From Bacteroidales bacterium (GTDB lineage: Bacteria > Bacteroidota > Bacteroidia > Bacteroidales > F082), in NCBI GenBank assembly GCA_016281295.1, contig JAEEII010000237.1, positions 1-5,620 on the forward strand: 5,620 nucleotides of DNA, read 5' to 3'. Shown in pieces: positions 1 to 5,176 of the stretch. The notes under the pieces are model-generated. The model did no database searches, had not been told where the DNA came from, and saw nothing but the letters and a program-made list of their open reading frames with translations. Made by a program: the position numbers and the translations under genes. The number at the start of each line of letters is the position of its first letter. The stretch's first letter is position 1.

Positions 1-37
1 CGGACAGTTCTATATACATTATTTTCATAGAATTTAG

Positions 38-64
38 CGTAGGAATTGTCTACTTTTTCCTACG
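38..64 (-). terminator. Stem-loop at the 3' end of the lipoprotein gene
   Basis: Perfect 8-bp arms CGTAGGAA (38-45) and TTCCTACG (57-64) enclose an 11-nt loop that contains the TAG stop codon of the lipoprotein gene. On the minus strand the stem is followed by an AT-rich stretch but no clear T run. It may stabilise the end of the operon transcript or act as a weak terminator. An intrinsic terminator is not proven. Confidence 0.25.
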
Positions 65-559
65 TTTTAAGGCATAGCTTTCGGTATATTCATAATTGTT
101 GAGATTTTCAATGACCCGCTCATGAAGCTCAATGACAAGATCTTGGTCGTTAAGTTCCTTGATTTCATACTCCCACGTCACATGTCCAAGGCTATCAGGC
201 CCACGTTCAAGGTACAATATATTATCGTTGATACTCCAGCGAAGTGTCAAATATTGGTCGGGAAACTCATTGCCATAAATGGCTTGGTACTTCTCGTTCA
301 AGTGCCAACGCATGATTCCGTCAACAAAGAATTCTGCCGCATCAAATCCTATATAACTCGTATCGGAGACATTGTACATCCCTTCATTACGGATCCATGA
401 TGTGTCTTCGTAGTAATCCACATATGAAAAATGATATGTCTGCACATCCCAAGTGCCGATAATGAGTTTTGAATGGTCTTTGTTGTCTTTGCCGCAGCTG
501 ATAAGTAGTATCGCGCCCAAGGCGAGGACGGCGAGGGATTTGATGGTGTGGTGTTGCAT
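50..559 (-). CDS. Lipocalin-like surface or periplasmic lipoprotein
   Basis: This encodes a 169-residue predicted lipoprotein of unknown specific function. The N-terminus is a type II signal peptide: Lys7, a hydrophobic stretch at about 9-20, and a lipobox LISC with the lipid-carrying Cys22. The residues after it (GKDNKD) are charged, as in the Bacteroidota signal that can send lipoproteins to the cell surface. The mature part is rich in Trp, Tyr and alternating beta-strand patterns. It begins with an IIGTWDV motif at about 34-40 and contains a later strand pair around IKELNDQDLVIEL, which resembles the lipocalin-like domains common in Bacteroidota lipoproteins. That fold assignment is from pattern only. 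The gene starts 21 bp after the stop of the outer-membrane protein gene and shares a duplicated leader and signal-peptide segment with it, so it is probably the last gene of the operon. Confidence 0.8.
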   Translation of the reverse strand: MQHHTIKSLAVLALGAILLISCGKDNKDHSKLIIGTWDVQTYHFSYVDYYEDTSWIRNEGMYNVSDTSYIGFDAAEFFVDGIMRWHLNEKYQAIYGNEFPDQYLTLRWSINDNILYLERGPDSLGHVTWEYEIKELNDQDLVIELHERVIENLNNYEYTESYALKRRKK

Positions 560-583
560 ATTGGAGGTGTTTTTGATGGTTTA
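513..583 (-). repeat. Leader/signal-peptide duplication, copy A
   Basis: This 71-bp segment covers the stop codon of the outer-membrane protein gene, the 21-bp gap, and the first codons of the lipoprotein gene. It aligns without gaps to 1209-1279, with about 10 differences counted by eye. The encoded starts are correspondingly alike: M-x-HH-x-IKSLAVL. After this block the proteins diverge, one to a lipobox and the other to an Ala-x-Ala signal peptidase I site. Confidence 0.75.
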
Positions 584-1255
584 GAATCGATATTTCCAGC
601 CAAGGGTGAGTGTGGCTGGCAGGAAGTTTAGGTCGTCCACCTCGGTCTCAAGTCCGGTGATGTGGGCTTTGCCAACCTGTCCGACGCTGATGATGTACTG
701 AACATACAGACCGATATCTTTCCCGTTCTTCCCATGCCAGAAATTGATTGTCAGCGGCACGGCAATATTCACTGTGGAGAATGAATTGACGTAGTCGGTA
801 CCGCCGCGCGAGCTGGAGAGGAAGATGTTGCTGATGCAGACGCCAAAGCCCGCCGTGGGTTCGAGGGTGTAGTTCTTGCCGAGGTCGAAACGGTAGCCGA
901 GGTCGAGGTGGTAAAGGTTGTCTTGCTTTTTGACAAGTTGGTTCTTCACAGAGAGAATGTTGTCAGCCATGCCGTTGAGGTGTATGCCGAGTGTGAATCG
1001 GCGGTACTCCATGCCGAGACCAACGCCGATTTGCGCCGCCGCGCTGTAGACGCTGCGGTAGTCGAGCGTTGGGTGATAGGTCTGCATGTGGTCGTTGAAG
1101 CCATCGCTTCCGTCGAGGAAGCTTACACCGAGATTGAATTCAATCCAGGGATTGATTTTCTGTTTTCCGGCCTCGTTTTCTTGAGCCGAGGCCGTCCCAA
1201 TCAGCATTGTGCTCAAGGTGAGGACGGCGAGGGATTTGATGATGTGGTGTGTCAT
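581..1255 (-). CDS. Outer-membrane beta-barrel (porin-like) protein
   Basis: This encodes 224 residues with a classical signal peptide: Lys7, a hydrophobic core at about 9-20, and a probable signal peptidase I cut after TASA at residues 24/25. The mature protein has repeated amphipathic segments with alternating hydrophobic residues, such as WIEFNLGVSFL, GVGLGMEYRRFTLGIHL, HLDLGYRFDL and GLYVQYIISVG. It ends in LTLGWKYRF, with the terminal Phe typical of outer-membrane proteins recognised by the BAM machinery. The size fits a small barrel of about 8-10 strands. No enzymatic motif or plug domain is visible, so substrate and role are unknown. It follows the sigma-factor cluster by 53 bp on the same strand and may be read through from it; no convincing -7 box lies just upstream. 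The chosen ATG gives the full signal peptide. Confidence 0.85.
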   Translation of the reverse strand: MTHHIIKSLAVLTLSTMLIGTASAQENEAGKQKINPWIEFNLGVSFLDGSDGFNDHMQTYHPTLDYRSVYSAAAQIGVGLGMEYRRFTLGIHLNGMADNILSVKNQLVKKQDNLYHLDLGYRFDLGKNYTLEPTAGFGVCISNIFLSSSRGGTDYVNSFSTVNIAVPLTINFWHGKNGKDIGLYVQYIISVGQVGKAHITGLETEVDDLNFLPATLTLGWKYRF

Positions 1256-1279
1256 GTTGGATGTGTTTTTGATGATTGA
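1209..1279 (-). repeat. Leader/signal-peptide duplication, copy B
   Basis: This is the partner of 513-583. It covers 24 bp upstream of the outer-membrane protein ATG and roughly the first 15 codons. The untranslated part, reading ATCATCAAAAACACATCCAAC, closely matches the gap before the lipoprotein gene. Confidence 0.75.
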
Positions 1280-1308
1280 AAATTACCGTGAAAAGATGTC
1301 CGGCTGTT

Positions 1309-1788
1309 TCAGTAGGCGGAGTCTTTGTTGATTGATTTCTTAATGTTATGATAAAGGACGGCATGTTTCTCTTCGTCGTTTGCGACGTGGAAGATACTTA
1401 CGCTGCGGGTCGTGTATGAATAGGCGAGGACATCGTTTTCGGCCGATGCCGACGGGTTGCTCCTGGGAATGAGTTTGGAGAATACCAGATTCTCGCCCCT
1501 GTCGATGAGCATCTGGAGCAGGGGCGAGAGTTCGTCCATCTCGAAATCTCGCACGAGGACGGCCCAGCCGCTGTCGGTGGTGGCTTCGAGGAGGGTGACA
1601 TTGAGGGAGAGGGTGTCATTGACGGGGTAGTTGTGGATGTAGCTGGCGGCGATGCCGTCGACATGCTCATAACGGCGGTAGATGTCGCTGACCTGCCACC
1701 GAGGGAGGATGTGGCGCCAGAAGACGGCGCCGACAGCGGCCACGACGGCAAGGAGCATGAGGATGGTGAGGAGGGTACGTTTTTTCAT
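1309..1788 (-). CDS. Signal-anchored protein, possibly DUF4252-like, of the sigma-factor operon
   Basis: This encodes 159 residues. The N-terminus MKKRTLLTILMLLAVVAAVGAVFW is a signal anchor or uncleaved signal, since no clear cleavage site follows. The remainder should lie in the periplasm. Its pattern (DIYRRYEHVDGIAASYIH near 34-51, a middle stretch LEATTDSGWAVLV, and a C-terminal strand pair SVSIFHVAND..AVLYHNI) is reminiscent of DUF4252 proteins, which often lie beside ECF sigma genes in Bacteroidota. That is a resemblance from memory, not a search result. The start is fixed by a TCAT/ATGA overlap (1785-1788) with the stop of the preceding gene, which implies translational coupling. A longer in-frame reading to 1839 would run back into that gene and adds an unlikely Arg-rich tail. 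A sensing or signal-output role beside the sigma factor is inferred. Confidence 0.75.
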   Translation of the reverse strand: MKKRTLLTILMLLAVVAAVGAVFWRHILPRWQVSDIYRRYEHVDGIAASYIHNYPVNDTLSLNVTLLEATTDSGWAVLVRDFEMDELSPLLQMLIDRGENLVFSKLIPRSNPSASAENDVLAYSYTTRSVSIFHVANDEEKHAVLYHNIKKSINKDSAY

Positions 1789-2129
1789 ATTCTGGCTAAT
1801 ATTATATCCACTCTTTGGCAGGCGTCGGCGGCGCAGCACTGGAGGTTGCCGTCGACGAAGGTGTCGTCGCTCGGGGGCAGGAGTAGTGCGGCGGTGATGA
1901 CGACGACGGCGAGGGCCGCCACGGCGGTGCGTCGGAGGTTGGCCCGGCGGCGGTAGCGGGCGCAGCGTTCGGGGAGACCCGCGGAGTGCTCGTCGGCGAG
2001 GGCGCGGATGAAGGCGAGGTCGTCGGGGGTAGGGGTGGCGATTTCGAATTCTGAATTATGAATATTATGAATTCCGGATTTCGGATTATGGGTTTTGGAC
2101 GGGCACATATCTACATTTATTGTTATCAT
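1785..2129 (-). CDS. Small single-span membrane protein, possible anti-sigma-like partner
   Basis: This encodes a 114-residue protein with no family I recognise. The order is an odd polar N-terminus (about 1-33), a charged acidic then Arg-rich cytoplasmic part (DLAFIRALADEH..., RRRANLRR, about 36-67), one membrane span (about 68-85), and a short extracytoplasmic tail with three cysteines (CCAADAC, 98-104). Position and topology (sigma gene first, short cytoplasmic part, one helix) suggest a membrane partner of the sigma factor. No zinc-binding anti-sigma HxxxCxxC motif is present. The start ATG overlaps the sigma-factor stop as TAATG; a second ATG at codon 8 (2108) is possible. Codons 14-33 come from an AT-rich tandem-repeat patch unlike the GC-rich surroundings. 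The longer in-frame reading up to 2522 is a shadow of the sigma gene. Confidence 0.65.
   Translation of the reverse strand: MITINVDMCPSKTHNPKSGIHNIHNSEFEIATPTPDDLAFIRALADEHSAGLPERCARYRRRANLRRTAVAALAVVVITAALLLPPSDDTFVDGNLQCCAADACQRVDIILARI
2041..2092. repeat. AT-rich short tandem repeat patch inside the second operon gene
   Basis: ATTATGAAT occurs twice in direct tandem at 2055-2072. GAATTC lies to its left (2046-2051), a GAATTCC end to its right, and then GGATTTCGGATTATGGG. The unit has 9 bp, so it keeps the reading frame and encodes the IHN-IHN repeat. Its composition stands out sharply from the GC-rich gene around it. Similar AATTCATAAT-rich strings are, to my recollection, scattered between genes in Bacteroidales genomes. 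Confidence 0.6.
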
Positions 2130-2632
2130 TATTTTTTGAAGTGGTTGCGGAGCTTGACTTTGATGCGGTAGCGAAGCTGGATGGCGCTGTGGGACTTGAT
2201 GCCGAGTTCGCGGGCCATGTCGTCGGGGTTGTAGCCATCGGCTATGAGTTGGAGGGCCTGGCGCTCGTGGGGTGTGAGAATGTCGGCGAGGGAGTCGATG
2301 TAGTCGCGGAGAGAGCTTTCGTCGGGAGCGGCAAGGGAGTCGGCCAGGGTGTCGTCGAGAGGGACGAAGAGGAGAGAGCGGCGGAGGAAACGGAGTCGGG
2401 AGAAGACGCTGCGGCACTGCCAGACGACCCAGAGGGTTTCCTGGAGAGGGGTGGCGTCGGGGCGGAGGGAGGCGGCATGGCGCCAGATGCTGATGTAGCA
2501 GTTCTGCCGCAACTCGGCACAACGGTGGTAGTCGCCTGCGGCGCGGCGCATGCAGAGACGCTCGATGAGGTCCCGGTGGCGCAGTATCAGGGCGTGAAAC
2601 TGGTCGTGTGTCGGTTGGTTGTTGGCAGCCAT
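2129..2632 (-). CDS. ECF-type RNA polymerase sigma factor
   Basis: This encodes 167 residues, a normal length for a Bacteroidota ECF sigma factor, which replaces the housekeeping sigma subunit to redirect RNA polymerase. Region 2 spans about residues 9-75: FHALILRHRDLIERLC, then the AELRQNCYISIWRH helix that corresponds to the core-binding dlxQexfxxiw pattern. Region 4 spans about 105-165: LTPHERQALQLIADGYNPDDMARELGIKS, followed by an Arg/Lys-rich recognition helix. A weakly conserved linker with LDDTLADSLAAPDE lies between them. I chose the ATG at 2632 rather than the upstream in-frame ATG at 2662, because the likely -7 box at 2673-2680 would leave the latter almost no leader. The stop overlaps the next start (TAATG), so the gene heads a coupled operon. 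The target regulon is unknown; envelope genes downstream are plausible targets. Confidence 0.85.
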   Translation of the reverse strand: MAANNQPTHDQFHALILRHRDLIERLCMRRAAGDYHRCAELRQNCYISIWRHAASLRPDATPLQETLWVVWQCRSVFSRLRFLRRSLLFVPLDDTLADSLAAPDESSLRDYIDSLADILTPHERQALQLIADGYNPDDMARELGIKSHSAIQLRYRIKVKLRNHFKK

Positions 2633-2672
2633 TGCAGAAATATCTCTACTAATAAATAACACATTTTGGGTG

Positions 2673-2680
2673 CAAAAATC
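2673..2680 (-). promoter_or_regulatory. Candidate -7 box for the sigma-factor operon
   Basis: Read on the minus strand this is GATTTTTG followed by CACCC, one mismatch from the Bacteroidota TAnnTTTG box. Transcription would start near 2665-2668, giving a leader of about 35 nt to the ATG at 2632. No good -33 TTTG is seen at the expected distance, so the promoter may be weak or activator-dependent. Confidence 0.35.
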
Positions 2681-2756
2681 TACATGGGGGTAAATTTTTT
2701 TTGAAGTTTTTTGGAAATGGGTTGAGAATCAGTGGGAAGAGTGTATCGATATTTTC

Positions 2757-2794
2757 AAAAAACAAAAAAAAATGAGCGCTGAATTTCAGCGCTC
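2757..2794 (-). terminator. Strong intrinsic terminator, minus direction
   Basis: Arms GAGCGCTGAA (2774-2783) and TTCAGCGCTC (2785-2794) form a perfect inverted repeat, effectively an 8-bp stem with a 5-nt loop in RNA. On the minus strand it is followed at once by A, nine T, G and six T. On the plus strand only GTTTT follows, so the terminator works mainly on leftward transcripts arriving from the integrase side. It also insulates the sigma operon promoter just to its left. Confidence 0.85.
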
Positions 2795-2799
2795 GTTTT

Positions 2800-2842
2800 G
2801 CTCCCCCTGAAGGTACTGGAGCCGTATTACTCCAGGGGAAGC
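2800..2842 (-). ncRNA. Structured hairpin with a tRNA-3'-end-like arm
   Basis: An outer stem pairs 2800-2806 with 2836-2842. An inner 6-bp stem pairs 2816-2821 with 2830-2835 around an 8-nt loop. The one imperfect outer pair is C-A in a plus-strand RNA but G-U in a minus-strand RNA, so the minus strand is favoured. On that strand the end reads CCTTCAGGGGGAGCA and runs straight into the terminator, like a tRNA 3' end. There is no TTCGANT loop, anticodon arm or D arm, so it is not an intact tRNA. It could be the terminal part of a small RNA or a displaced tRNA end at an attachment site. Confidence 0.35.
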
Positions 2843-2938
2843 CCATGGTATCAATTTAACTTTATTTCTTTGATTTTTATCATCTTAATCGGTCTTTTTC
2901 CGTCGCTTCGTTCTCTCTCGGTTGCTGTTCATTTGTCA

Positions 2939-2968
2939 AAAGTGGGTACAAAGTGGGTACATGTACCC
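2939..2968. repeat. Candidate integrase arm-type sites: tandem and inverted GTGGGTAC
   Basis: AAAGTGGGTAC occurs twice in direct tandem (2939-2949, 2950-2960). The second copy runs into its own inverse, forming the perfect 14-bp palindrome GGGTACATGTACCC (2955-2968). The position 45-75 bp beyond the integrase stop and next to the probable element edge fits arm-type or excisionase binding sites. A 9-bp direct repeat TATCAATTT at 2849-2857 and 2985-2993 brackets the region, but this may be chance in AT-rich DNA. Confidence 0.5.
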
Positions 2969-2994
2969 GACTGCTGCTTACTCCTATCAATTTG

Positions 2995-3002
2995 CAAAAA
3001 TA
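2995..3002 (-). promoter_or_regulatory. Isolated -7 box pointing out of the integrase end
   Basis: The minus strand reads TATTTTTG followed by CAAATTG, an exact TAnnTTTG match. No TTTG lies 19-21 bp upstream, which weakens it. If active, it would give a transcript of about 220 nt running through the GGGTAC palindrome and the structured hairpin to the terminator at 2757-2794. Confidence 0.3.
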
Positions 3003-3013
3003 CGACATTTTTT

Positions 3014-4288
3014 TCAATTGGAAGAATTTTTTTCATTTTCGTACAGAGTCGCGTATTTGGCCATGTTCTCCTTCTTCAATTCATCCACGATTGCGACGTA
3101 GGGTTTCATGGCCGTGAAGTCGCTGTGGCCAGTCCATTTCATAATCACTTCCGCCGGTATTCCGAGGCGGAGAGAGTTCACAACAAAAGTGCGGCGGGCG
3201 CAGTGTGTGGTGACGGCCTTCCATTTGGGTACAGACTCCTCTACTCTCTTCGACCCTCTGTACGAAACAAGGGTGATAGGAGTCTTGATTCCGGCAAGCA
3301 AAGCGCATTCTTTGAGCATTACATTGCTTCTTTGAATTGTCGGAGCTCCAAGCACCTTATCCGCCGGTTTACGGTCCGCCTTCAAGGAATATTTCTTGAT
3401 GATGCTTTTTGAAAATGGGTTGAGGTCTATGTCGAGTTTGTCGGAGGTTTTCTGTGTGATGATGGTTATGTGGTCATTATACACGTCCGACCATCTGAGT
3501 CGCGCGGCATCGGAGTAGCGGAGGCCGGTGAATGCGCAGAAACAGAACACATCCCTCACTACGGAAAGTTGGTACTTGTATCCATAGTTATGCTTGTACA
3601 GCTGCATCAACTCTTCCCACGTCAGATAGACCACAGTCTTCTGGGGGCATTTCAGGTGTGGCTGGTGGAGTTTGTAGTCATCGTTTTCAATATAACCTTT
3701 CTTTCTGCACCATCCGAGGAACCAGCGGAGAATGGATGCCTTTTTCATCAGGACTGCATTCTCCAAGTCGCGTGAGAACAAGTATTGGGTGTACTTTTCA
3801 AGCCCTTCCTCATTCAATTCCTCTATATATGTCAGGTCGGCGCACAGCAGGTCGTGCTTCAGGTTTTTGAACTTGTTCTTTGTGACGGAAGCCCATCCAC
3901 GTTCCACAGACTCTTTTGCGATAAACTCTTCGATTGTGTCATCAATCAGGTGCTTCTGGTTATCCTCTTCCGCATCCTCCGTGTTGAATAGTCCGTTGAT
4001 TTCATCCTCGGTTGGAACATGGTCGTTGATTATCGAAGTCTCAAAATACTTTGTCACACGGCCTTTGTATTCCGCAATGGCGCTGTTGATGCCTGACACG
4101 TCTTTGTGCTGACGGGTCGCGCGGGCTGTCATGGTGTTCTCATCCCATTGGTCGGGGAACACATAGGCAGGAATATTCCGTTGGACTCTTTTCTTTGCCC
4201 AGGAGATGTTCATACGGACGGTGAATGTTCCGTCCGCCCGCTCTCGGCGGTGTAAAACGAACTTTATACTGTATCTCAATCGTATCAT
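3014..4288 (-). CDS. Tyrosine recombinase (phage-type integrase)
   Basis: This encodes a 424-residue site-specific recombinase that would integrate and excise the element. An N-terminal arm-binding region covers about 1-90 (IRLRYSIKFVLHRR, NIPAYVFPDQWDE). A SAM-like core-binding domain covers about 110-205, and the catalytic domain about 220-405. The full catalytic set is visible: Arg257 in TGLRYSD, Lys280 in TQKTSDK, His362 and Arg365 in HCARR, His388 in GHSDF, and the nucleophile Tyr397 in KPYVAI. The length is normal for Bacteroidota phage and ICE integrases, and nothing looks broken. The ATG at 4288 fits the family start; a GTG at 4315 in frame would add nine residues. It lies 72 bp after the repressor stop on the same strand and is probably co-transcribed with it. 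Candidate arm sites lie just past its stop. Confidence 0.93.
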   Translation of the reverse strand: MIRLRYSIKFVLHRRERADGTFTVRMNISWAKKRVQRNIPAYVFPDQWDENTMTARATRQHKDVSGINSAIAEYKGRVTKYFETSIINDHVPTEDEINGLFNTEDAEEDNQKHLIDDTIEEFIAKESVERGWASVTKNKFKNLKHDLLCADLTYIEELNEEGLEKYTQYLFSRDLENAVLMKKASILRWFLGWCRKKGYIENDDYKLHQPHLKCPQKTVVYLTWEELMQLYKHNYGYKYQLSVVRDVFCFCAFTGLRYSDAARLRWSDVYNDHITIITQKTSDKLDIDLNPFSKSIIKKYSLKADRKPADKVLGAPTIQRSNVMLKECALLAGIKTPITLVSYRGSKRVEESVPKWKAVTTHCARRTFVVNSLRLGIPAEVIMKWTGHSDFTAMKPYVAIVDELKKENMAKYATLYENEKNSSN

Positions 4289-4291
4289 AAT

Positions 4292-4325
4292 GGCGTAGCG
4301 CCTTCTTCCTGCCACATTCTGTGGC
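4292..4325 (-). promoter_or_regulatory. Paired hairpins in the integrase leader
   Basis: GCCACA and TGTGGC (4311-4316, 4320-4325) form a perfect 6-bp stem with a 3-nt loop. GGCG and CGCC (4292-4295, 4299-4302) form a second stem that ends three bases before the integrase ATG. On the minus strand the purine stretch AGGAAGAA, the only SD-like sequence, lies between them. This could set integrase translation apart from that of the repressor. Confidence 0.35.
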
Positions 4326-4360
4326 CGGTCTATATTCCTTATATAATATGTATTAAGCGA

Positions 4361-5044
4361 CTATTCCGCTCGGATGAGTCCCACGACGATGGCGAGGCTT
4401 CTGATGTCCGATGTCGGAAACTCAAACGGGTCGTATTTCTCCTTGTTCTCCGACACGAGTATCACATGCTCGCTGTCGCCCTCTTTCCGCATCACACGCT
4501 TCACCAGCACACCTTGCGAAGTGTCGATGACGTAAATTTTGCCCCATTGGAAGAACAGCACATCCTTAATCATCGTGCAGGCGAGAAGGTCTCCGTTGAG
4601 GTACTGCGGCACCATCGAGTCGCCGGACACGCGGATAAGGAAGTCCGCTCCACGGCTGATGAAGTCGGGGATGTAATACTGCTCGCAGTCCTTGAAGGCC
4701 ACTCCAATGTTGTCGATGTTCGGCAGACCGGCGAAGGCATCGTAGGGAATGAGCGGCAGGGTCTTTTCATAAGAGGGAGCGTCCTCCTTCGCAAGCAAAC
4801 TCTTCTCCGCATCGGCCAGCAGCATCTTGCCCTCTCCGAAGTACAGCCACGGACGGCTCACCTCCGGAAACGCGGCCAGGATCTCCTCAAGCACGCTTCT
4901 GCCTGGAGTCTTCGTGCCGTTGCATATCTGGCTCGAATAAGATGTGTCCTTGCCAATCCGCTCGGCAAAAGGAGTGTTTTTTCCATCGCAGTAGACTTGC
5001 CTAATTTTTGTGATGCGTTTACCAATAGTGTCAAATTCGTCCAT
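4361..5044 (-). CDS. S24-family (CI/LexA-like) phage repressor
   Basis: This encodes 227 residues. The N-terminal DNA-binding domain (about 8-72) is a helix-turn-helix of the type in many Bacteroidota repressors: FAERIGKDTSYSSQICNGTKTPGRSVLEEIL, ending in the characteristic PWLYFGEGKML. The C-terminal S24 domain carries the catalytic serine in GDSM (Ser143) and the general-base lysine in LVKRV (Lys182). An Ala105-Gly106 pair in AFAGLPN sits where LexA, UmuD and CI proteins cut themselves. All parts needed for RecA-stimulated self-cleavage are therefore present, which suggests DNA damage can induce the element; this is inferred. The ATG at 5044 is supported by a GAAAGG purine stretch about 10 nt upstream and by the normal HTH start. 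It faces a 411-bp control region with candidate operators and is followed by the integrase gene. Confidence 0.92.
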   Translation of the reverse strand: MDEFDTIGKRITKIRQVYCDGKNTPFAERIGKDTSYSSQICNGTKTPGRSVLEEILAAFPEVSRPWLYFGEGKMLLADAEKSLLAKEDAPSYEKTLPLIPYDAFAGLPNIDNIGVAFKDCEQYYIPDFISRGADFLIRVSGDSMVPQYLNGDLLACTMIKDVLFFQWGKIYVIDTSQGVLVKRVMRKEGDSEHVILVSENKEKYDPFEFPTSDIRSLAIVVGLIRAE

Positions 5045-5120
5045 AAAATTTACCTTTCTATCTTATTTGTTTATATTTTTATTGCTCTATGTTTCAGTCT
5101 ATTGAAAAAATATTTTCTAA

Positions 5121-5153
5121 AAAAGTAAATTTTTATTTTGTCGGTTTACTTTT
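5121..5153. promoter_or_regulatory. Candidate operator: AAAAGTAAA inverted repeat
   Basis: AAAAGTAAA (5121-5129) and its inverse TTTACTTTT (5145-5153) are 15 bp apart. They flank and touch the -33 to -7 spacer of the rightward promoter. The core AAAAGTAA recurs at 5219-5226 within the -7 box of the leftward promoter. Three copies over the two promoters fit repressor binding. AT-rich composition raises the chance of coincidence. Confidence 0.4.
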
Positions 5154-5167
5154 ATTTCTTATTTTTG
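5137..5167 (+). promoter_or_regulatory. Rightward Bacteroidota promoter
   Basis: TTTG (5137-5140), a 19-bp spacer and TATTTTTG (5160-5167) match the Bacteroides -33/-7 consensus fully, and the box is followed by CATCC as in many strong promoters of this phylum. Start of transcription is expected at about 5172-5176. The next clear gene begins at 5456, so the leader would be about 280 nt. This is the best candidate for the early promoter of the element. Confidence 0.65.
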
Positions 5168-5176
5168 CATCCGAAA

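Noticed and set aside
1278..1285. Possible -7 box (TAATTTTC on the minus strand) before the outer-membrane protein gene
   Set aside because: It lacks the final G of TAnnTTTG, and I found no supporting -33 element, so read-through from the sigma operon is as likely.
581..1364. Other frames opposite or offset in the outer-membrane protein gene (plus 908-1279, minus 1140-1364)
   Set aside because: They lack a coherent domain or signal and overlap a gene with a clean signal peptide and C-terminal Phe.
1785..2522. 245-codon minus-strand reading of the second operon gene
   Set aside because: Its first 131 codons are Pro/Arg/His-rich out-of-frame sequence of the sigma gene; the TAATG overlap at 2127-2131 gives a natural start.
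2120..2659. Plus-strand frame of 179 codons opposite the sigma factor
   Set aside because: It mirrors the sigma gene in GC-rich DNA, has low-complexity Val/Gly/Glu/Ala content and no domain; the minus-strand frame has clear sigma regions 2 and 4.
2800..2875. Intact tRNA gene
   Set aside because: Only an acceptor-like 3' end is visible; D arm, anticodon arm and TTCGANT loop are missing on both strands.
2798..3412. Plus-strand frame of 204 codons across the att region and integrase end
   Set aside because: Most of it lies opposite the well-supported integrase, and the rest crosses the terminator-side hairpin and palindrome.
4466..5128. Plus-strand frame of 220 codons opposite the repressor
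   Set aside because: It is the antisense of a complete S24 repressor and has no recognisable motif.
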